From: Spiroplasma endosymbiont of Amphimallon solstitiale
GTDB taxonomy: Bacteria; Bacillota_I; Bacilli_A; Mycoplasmatales; VBWQ01
Reading direction: 5' to 3'
DNA: 64,000 bases
Assembly (NCBI RefSeq): GCF_964030965.1
Contig: NZ_OZ034999.1
Coordinates: forward strand, 558,001-622,000
The position numbers and the translations under genes are program-made. Every line of letters starts with the position of its first letter. Positions within the stretch are counted from its first letter, which is position 1. The notes beneath the pieces were generated by a model. That model was not told the origin of the DNA. It worked only from the letters and a program-made list of their open reading frames with translations, and ran no database searches. Positions 56,037-64,000 of the stretch are shown here, one piece after another.

Positions 56037-56061
56037 CAAGTGTTTTTATTAAAAATATTAA

Positions 56062-56142
56062 TTAATAACCACCACCACAAAATTTATTACAATTACTACA
56101 ATTAATATATGTACAATCACATTCAAAACAACACAAAATCAT
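56062..56142 (-). CDS. 26-aa Cys-rich peptide
   Basis: MILCCFECDC start, seven Cys in 26 residues, GGGY end; preceded by AAGGAGTTATT. Very short, but the ribosome site and Cys pattern suggest a real gene of the plectrovirus block, perhaps zinc-binding. Confidence 0.45.
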   Translation of the reverse strand: MILCCFECDCTYINCSNCNKFCGGGY

Positions 56143-56151
56143 AATAACTCC

Positions 56152-57098
56152 TTAATGTAAAACTCTTTTTTTAAAATCTATTTTTTCAACTTTATTACCA
56201 AAAACTTTATCTACCCAAGTCAAAACATCTTTATTTTTTTGAATTAAATAACCGATTTCACTAGTCCGTAAATAATGCTTATGCGATAAAGCACTTAAAT
56301 ATACATATTTTTCATAATCCTCATATTCTTTAAAATAATCATTAATAACAGTACTTTCAATAATACCACCAATCATAACAGTATCACCATTACTATCTCT
56401 TTGAGTCTTAAAATAAAATACATTTGTTGCATTAAAACTTGCCTTAATTATATCTTGAATTGTCATTTTTTTAATTCCACGAACTACAATAGGATTTTTG
56501 CAATTACGACTAAAAGCATAAGCCTTTACACCTACATCTGTTTGATTTAAAGACTTAACATCATCTAGTGATTTTGTAACATATTTACCTAAATATTTAA
56601 TAACAAACTCATTTGTACCTTTTTTAACTACTTTTAAATCATTAAAACCATGACTTCAACATTCTGCTAACAAACTTTTATATACCTTTCTATTAAAAAT
56701 TATATGAAAATGAATAGCACCACGAGATTGATATTCATAAACATAAAAATACTTTAATTCTCCTAACTTTTGAAAACGTTTAGAGTCATTTCATCATTTT
56801 TTTAACTTAAGAAAAAACATACGAATATCTTTTTTTGCTTTTTTAATATCTTGCACATTATCTTTATATGTTAAAGTAACAAAACTCAATATTTTACTAT
56901 CATAAAAATTATGCAATGCTTTTTGTATTAAATTAGTCTTAGTACGAACAGTACTATTTCTTAATTTTTGTTTATTACCAACATAAGATTTACCCCTAAC
57001 ATTTCCAATATTATTTAAAAAGAAATAGGTAAAACTATATTTTTAACATAACAAGCATAAAAAATCTTTTTAACATAAAAATCTTGTTGAATATCCAT
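56152..57098 (-). pseudogene. Plectrovirus rolling-circle replication protein, frameshifted
   Basis: HUH-type initiator as in SpV1/SVTS2. GAIHFHIIF is the His-x-His metal site and KYLGKYVTK carries the catalytic Tyr. Start behind GGAGTTTTATAT. A T5 run (57017-57021) breaks the frame after 27 residues (VLPISF, then LNNIGNVRGKSY in the shifted frame); one more T would restore it. The rest is open, so the product may survive from an internal start or the break may be an error. Confidence 0.8.
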
Positions 57099-58481
<1,383 letters not shown>

Positions 58482-58679
58482 TCAATTATTAAAAAACTAA
58501 TATAAATAATAAAATTTTTAATTGCATATTTTTTTATAATTTTCAAGATTCAAAAATTACTATTAAACTATTTTTTTAGTTTTTAGATACTTTTATTGCA
58601 TTTTCTTTTTTACGTTTTTAAAAAAATAAAATAACCTATTATTATAAAAGTTATAGAAAAAAACAAAAAGGAGATTTTA

Positions 58680-58850
58680 ATGAAAAAAATATTAACAATA
58701 TTAACTACCTTAGCATTTACAATAACTATTGAAAATTGTATTAGTAATTTTAACTTAAGCACAATCACATTACAAAATGATTGTTTTAAAAAAAATAATG
58801 TTCATCAAAACAATAATGATTTTATTTTTTCTGATTTACCTGAATTGTAA
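58680..58850 (+). pseudogene. Exported protein truncated by IS30 (56 aa left)
   Basis: Behind AAAGGAGA. Signal-peptide-like start MKKILTILTTLAFTI, then Asn-rich sequence. The last codons come from the IS30 inverted repeat (CCTGAATTGTAA), so the native C-terminus is lost. Confidence 0.65.
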
Positions 58851-59899
58851 AATTAAAAAGGACACTTATATAAAAATTAAATTGTGTTAATTCTATAATT
58901 AAGAAAAGAAAGGAATTAGCACAATGTATAAGTATCTGACTATTGAATCAATAATAGCAATAAAAGAATATAAAAGTTATGGATTTTCGATTCGTAAAAT
59001 AGCAAAAGCCATTGATTATAGTAAATCAACTGTACATAGAGTTTGTAGATTATTAAATCAAAACTTATTACCATTAGAAATATTGAATAAAATTCAAAAA
59101 AATAAACAAAATGCAGGTAGAAAATTAATAATTTTAACTTTAATAGAAATTAATACTATTAATCATTTGTTAATTACTAAAAATTATGCTCTTGATATAA
59201 TTGCTAATTTTTTAAAGGAAAATAAAATAAAAAGTATTTCAACAAAAACTTTATATAACATGTTTAAAACAAATCGAATGGGTTTTGATGAAAATAACTT
59301 ATTGAGAAAAGGAAAAAATAAACCTCACAAACAAAAAGAAACTAGGGGCAGAATTAATAATTGTAAGTCTATTCATGAAAGAAATTTAATCATTCCTAAT
59401 ATTAAAAATATAGAAGAATTTGGTCATTTAGAGGGTGATACTATCATTGGTAAAGATCATAAAAGTTCTATTATTACTTTAGCTGATATATGATCAAAAA
59501 CCACAATTCCTTTAGCAACTAAAAATAATAAATCAGAAAATATTACAAAAAGTATAATAAAATTTATTTCAAAGTTACAAAAAGGAACAGTTAAAACTAT
59601 TACTTTTGATCGTGGTAAAGAATTTAGTAAATGAAAATTAATCGAAAAAAATTGTAATGTTAAGATTTATTTTGCAGATCCTGGTAAACCTTGTCAAAGA
59701 GGTTTAAATGAAAATAATAATGGTATTTTAAGAAGATATTTACCAAAATCTACAGATCTATCTTCATATAAACAAAAAGATTTAAATACTATAGCATTTC
59801 AAATTAATTCTACACCCAGAAAATCACTATCTTATAAAAGACCAATAGATTTAATACAATTATTTTAAAAAACTGTCCCATTTATATTTACAATTCAGG
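58839..59899 (+). mobile_element. IS30-family element, complete (second)
   Basis: 1061 bp, same ends as 52452-53512; no matching direct repeats in the flanks, so the region may have been rearranged after insertion. Confidence 0.9.
58924..59868 (+). CDS. IS30-family transposase (314 aa), second copy
   Basis: Same protein as at 52537, intact with helix-turn-helix and DDE residues. Confidence 0.92.
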
Positions 59900-60050
59900 T
59901 TTTATAAAATTATTAAACAGGAACTTCTAATTCGGTTTTTACAGTAGTAGAATCAAAATTAACATAACCTGTTTTATAACTTATTTCTAATTTTTTACCT
60001 GATTCTCATGTACCTGTAGCATCAGTCGATTCCATTTGCGCAGAAATTTT

Positions 60051-61191
60051 CTTTAATTTTGTAGAAAAGTAGTGGTAAAATAAAAAAAGTCATCAACTTG
60101 ACTTAAAATTTGATTTTATTAAATTTTGGGATTTATTTTTTTTACAAACTGAAATATAACACATTGGATTTTTGATAAGGGGTTAATCCGTAGTGTTGAT
60201 ATTTTCATTTCCATAAATTGAGGTAATTTTGAATATTGGTAAATCCAATGCCATGGTAATGAGTAATAAATTCTTTTAAACTTGATTGTATTTTACTGAC
60301 ATTACTTAATTTTTTATAATTTAATTCTTTATTTTCTTTTGATTTAAACTGCTGGATAGTGGATTTAGTTTGTTTAGCTACTGTATCATATAATACTTGC
60401 ATATCACAAACTATAATTGAATTTTCTTCGATAAGTTTCGATGTTAAGTTTTCTTGTACTCATTTTTTATTTAATCTTTTAGTATTTGTTGTTTGAGCAT
60501 AGATATTTCGGTTTTCATCAATTGCCATTTGAATACAACAATTTAAATCTTTAGCATTTTCTTCAATTCATTGTTTTCTTGGATCATTTGGATCTTTAAA
60601 GTTTCCTTTATGAATTTCTTTGATAAAAGTTTCGTCAACTTCAATTCTAGCTTTTAATTTTACAAATTGATTTTGTGTTTTTACTAATTGTGTTGATTTC
60701 ATAAATTTTTGACGATTAAATCAGGCAGTTTTATTTGTAGTATTAATAAATTGAGAAATAATGTAAGCAGATTGACCTAAAGTAGCTATTTGTATCAATA
60801 AATCTCATTGATCATGAGATAAATGACTTCAATAAAAATAATGATTTTTAAAAGCATGAAAAGTAATATTACAACTTTTACATTTATATCTTTGCTTATA
60901 ATCTTTACTACCATATTTAGTACACAAAAAAGAACTACAATCTGGACATTGAATACCTTTCTCTTTGAATTTTTGTTCGACTGCTTCAAATTTTTCTTTT
61001 TTCTCAATTTGTTTAATTCTAGTTTTATTTTCTCTAAAAATCTCAATAAAATCTTTATCAGACAAATTATTTAAAATTTCTTTTACTGTATTTTTATTCA
61101 TTTAAAATCACCTCTTTAATATTAAAAATACCATATAAAAATATATTTTTGCTAATTTTACTAATACCACTACTTTTCTACATAATTAAAA
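60051..61191 (-). mobile_element. IS1595-like element 3, complete
   Basis: 1141 bp, flanked by GAAATTTT at 60043-60050 and 61192-61199. Confidence 0.95.
60142..61101 (-). CDS. IS1595-like (ISXO2-type) transposase, intact (319 aa)
   Basis: An N-terminal zinc ribbon (CPDCSSFLCTKYG, then CKSCNITF), a helix-turn-helix part, then ARIEVDETFIKE and later acidic residues of an ISXO2-type DDE core. Start MNKNTVKEIL behind GAGGTGATTTTAA. The only unbroken copy here and so the likely source of enzyme for the MITEs. Confidence 0.9.
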
Positions 61192-62116
61192 GAAATTTTT
61201 AAGCCAGTTAACGTATTTAAAGCCATAAATTGTTTTCCATTATCTGTTGTATCAACAATACCTATTGCTGCTCCTTTTTTAGCACCTTCTGGAATAGTTC
61301 CATCTTTTACAAATAAAATATTTGAATTTGTAACAACATCAGTATCTGCTATTGCAATTTTACCAGCTATTGCAGTAAGAGCAGTAGCAATAACACCTTT
61401 TGTTTTATCAGCTTTTAACTTAATGCCATAAACATCACCAAGTGCCTCTTCACCTTTTTTAAATTGGAAGTTAAAAGTACCACCAGTAATAGCATAATCT
61501 TTACCATCATCCATTTTAGCTAATTCTGGTTTAAAATCAGTAACTGCACCAGTAATTTTATCTAATTCTTTTTTATTAAATTTTCCATCTGTAGCTGTTT
61601 GTTTTAATTTACCAGTAAGAAAATCAGCACATGCTTGATTAGCAGGTGAACCATCATCTTTTAATAGAGCACTAGCTTTAATTGGTGTTTTTAAAGCATC
61701 AACAGTTCAAGTAACTATCCTTGACAGTTGTATCAAGTGAAGCTGTTTGTACACCTTCTCCTTTTTCATCTGTTAACCCTAATTGTTTTGATACTTCTAC
61801 GTTCATGGCTACACCAGCTTTATCACCACAAGCAACAACTGAAGTAGTAGCTGCTGTTGTTAATGTTAATGCACCCATTAATCTTAATATATTTTTCATA
61901 TTCATATATAGTACCTCCAATAATATGACTTTTGAACTACAAATACAATAACCACAATTTAGAATTACTTCTAAACATAATATTGAAATGAATCCAATTA
62001 ACATTATACATCATATTTTACTTTCTACCATCAATATACTTTATAATAATATAAAAAAATATTCATTATTAACACCTTTAATATTACTATAAAAATTTGT
62101 CAAAAATAATAAATAC

Positions 62117-62153
62117 TAAAAATGTATTAGTTATAATAACCAATACATTTTTA
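62117..62153. terminator. Bidirectional terminator
   Basis: AAAAATGTATTAGTTAT and its near-perfect complement ending CAATACATTTTT form a stem with T runs on both sides. It lies between the ends of the permease gene and the upstream region of the lipoprotein gene. Confidence 0.8.
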
Positions 62154-62161
62154 AACTTTTT

Positions 62162-63922
62162 TTATTCTTCGTCTTCACGCCATTCGCGTTCTGACATCAA
62201 TAATTCTTTACGTACATTTTTAGCAATTGTATAATTAGGGTTTTTATCATCACCATTAATTAAAACATTACGTACTAAATAATTTTCAATTTCATTTTGT
62301 AGATTTTTTGCAACAAAAGGTCAATCATCTTTCACTCTAAATTCGCTATCCAATTCTTCTTGTAATTTAGGATTTGTAAGCATTCTTTTTCTTTGCATTG
62401 GTTTATAATAAGCAAAGTATCAAATTAGAGCAAATGCAATGCTAGCAATTAAATAAACTAATTGTAAAACATTAGAAGTTATATCAGATATTCCTTTTGT
62501 AGTATCAGTTCCACCTTTACCAATAAGATTTGCACCCGAAATTAAACCATTGATTAAAGATCTTAATCATTCTTCAAATTGTCAAACTAAGAAAAGTGTT
62601 GCTGCAAGTCAAATAATAATTTCAAAAATATTTTTTTTCAATTTCTTTTCTATAGACAGTTTAATTGCAATGGAAAGTACAAAAACATAAATAATAACCA
62701 TAATAATACCGGCTTCAGCAGTTAATGTTCCATAATTAACAATCGAACTTAAAACTAATTGTCCATCCTTATAAACAGGATGTAACGTATCAACTATTAC
62801 TCCAATAATATCAGGTAAAATTAATCATACAAAAGCTGAAGAAAAAGTAATAATTAAATTTAATCTAGAAGCTTTAAATGGAATGTTATCTTTTGATAAT
62901 TCTTTATATTTAGGTGAAATATACCCCTCAACAGATAATGGTTCTAAAATAGCACCACTATATAAAGCATTTTGCATTCCAGCATTAGACTTTAATGAAA
63001 TAGTACAAATTAACATTACAAGGATACCAATTATTCCTAATCATTGTGCATGAGCTTTATCACCTAAAATTTTAAAAATACTTAAGTTGGGATTATCTGA
63101 AAAATTACCAGCAACAGCACCAATCATAAGGATTGTTACTGCCATATAAAAAATAGTAGATAAAATCATAACAATAACTAATGAACGACTAATATTTTTT
63201 TCAGGATTTCTAACATTTTTACCAATTGTTGAATAGGTTTCAAATCCTAAAAAGAAAAAGAAACACATGGCAAAAGCTTGTGAAAAGTTATTGGCAGTTA
63301 ATTGTTGATGAGAAGTAGTCATATCTCAATTTGAAGTTCCTGCCATCACAAATAATATAATAGTTGCTATGATTAATAAAAAAGTTGTTCCTCATTTTAA
63401 ATAACTAGAAATATTCACAAATTTTTTAAATGCAGCCATTCCTAAAAATAATACACAAGAAGCTAAACCATAAATTAGAATTCCAATCAAATCTAATCCT
63501 AAATGTTGTCATACTCCTCAATTAGCATATAAAAAAGAAGATGGATCAGTAAAGTTAATTCTAATCATTGATACAATTTGTGAACTAACTATAACAGGTA
63601 AAGTAGCATACTGTAAAAAAGAAATTAATCAACCTCAGAAGCAACCATAACTACTTCTAACATAAATATAAGCAGCACCATTATTACCTGGATGTACTCT
63701 TGAAAGTCTTGAGAAAGCTCAAGCACAAGTTCCTGCAATTAAACCTTCTACTAAAAAAATTCAAATCATATGAGAACCTAAATTTAAACTATCTTTATTA
63801 ATTAAAATTGCAAAGTTAGCAGTAAAAGTAATTCCAACAGTATAATTAAAACCAAACCAGACTAATTCTGATAAAGTTAATTTATGATTTGTCCTTTCTT
63901 TTTTCTTAAAAAGTTTTAACAT
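62162..63922 (-). CDS. Amino-acid permease, APC superfamily (586 aa)
   Basis: Starts MLKLFKKKERTNHKLTLSEL behind AAGGAGAAT. The first helix has WFGFNYTVGITF, in the place of the substrate-binding G-x-G of APC transporters, and the protein has about twelve membrane segments and a charged C-terminal tail (REWREDEE). FFFLGFETYSTIGKNVRNP is the typical helix 6 motif. Intact. Substrate not determinable. Confidence 0.85.
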
Positions 63923-64000
63923 AATATTCTCCTTTCAATTATAATAATTATATACCTTTAAAGTGATTTCATTAATTAATGAAATAGTCAATAAAATCAA

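Larger units (their letters stand above)
59913..61905 (-). pseudogene. Lipoprotein gene, split by IS1595-like element and frameshifted
   Basis: Start behind GGAGGTAC. Signal peptide ILRLMGALTLTTAATTSVVAC with lipobox Cys near residue 26, then a Lys/Thr/Asp-rich exported domain. A one-base shift near 61705-61720 breaks the frame (VKDSY, then TWTVDALKTP), and the IS splits the rest before KISAQMESTDATGTW. Size without IS about 281 aa. Related in style to spiralin-type lipoproteins, though I cannot assign it to one. Confidence 0.75.

Noticed and set aside
61721-61951. Rightward 76-aa frame
   Set aside because: Antisense to the lipoprotein signal peptide and N-terminus, without a ribosome site.

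Overview
The window reads as Spiroplasma chromosome (Citri/Mirum-type mollicute). It is extremely AT-rich and TGA is read as tryptophan throughout. It holds a plectrovirus (SpV1/SVTS2-type) replication gene, lipoprotein signal peptides ending TTSVVAC, and dense insertion sequences. Coding regions below are read with TGA = Trp, so many genes run through apparent TGA stops. All function calls rest on motif reading without database search.

Three copies of one ~16.3-kb virus-like mobile element dominate. Copy 1 fills 1-16508. Copy 1b (17312-23964) is an almost identical right half fused behind IS scars. Copy 2 (34591 to about 50890) is a diverged relative. Each complete copy has the same plan: a highly conserved non-coding leader with a terminator; a fast-changing array of tiny early genes (RuvC-like resolvase, OB-fold-like protein, many CxxC zinc-knuckle proteins); then a virion module (scaffold-like coiled coil, capsid-like protein, a 565-aa hydrophobic/coiled protein, a long tail-fibre-like protein, a small membrane peptide, a portal-like protein, a ~680-aa protein). 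Next come one or two leftward exported or coiled-coil genes. Last, at the right edge, is a DDE enzyme of the UPF0236/ISLre2 (Mbov_0401-like ICE transposase) family. I see no packaging ATPase, DNA polymerase or tyrosine/serine integrase. The simplest reading is a transposase-mobilised phage or phage satellite.

Host genes are few and mostly damaged. 23965-26217 is an AEC-family transporter pseudogene entered by copy 1b and by an IS1595-like element. 26400-29362 holds two broken leftward genes. 31943-34392 encodes a membrane protein with a degenerate HNH-like domain, followed by a HemW-like protein without radical-SAM cysteines. 50924-52486 is a PepV-type dipeptidase split by a MITE. 55425-57098 is a plectrovirus remnant. 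57366-58481 is an intact mnmA. 59913-61905 is a broken lipoprotein gene. 62162-63922 is an intact amino-acid permease.

Insertion sequences: an IS1595-like element (3 copies) and a 163-bp non-autonomous MITE sharing its ends (6 copies, most with 8-bp target duplications); an IS5-family element with 20-bp perfect inverted repeats (4 copies, one nested in another); IS30 (2 full, 1 truncated); IS256 (1 full with a 391-bp end duplication, 1 fragment); and one IS5/ISL2-like element in copy 2. Recombination between these repeats explains most truncations.

Many breaks are one-base changes in homopolymers. Some may be assembly errors; the 9-versus-8 C tract shared by copies 1 and 1b is the best candidate for true phase variation.
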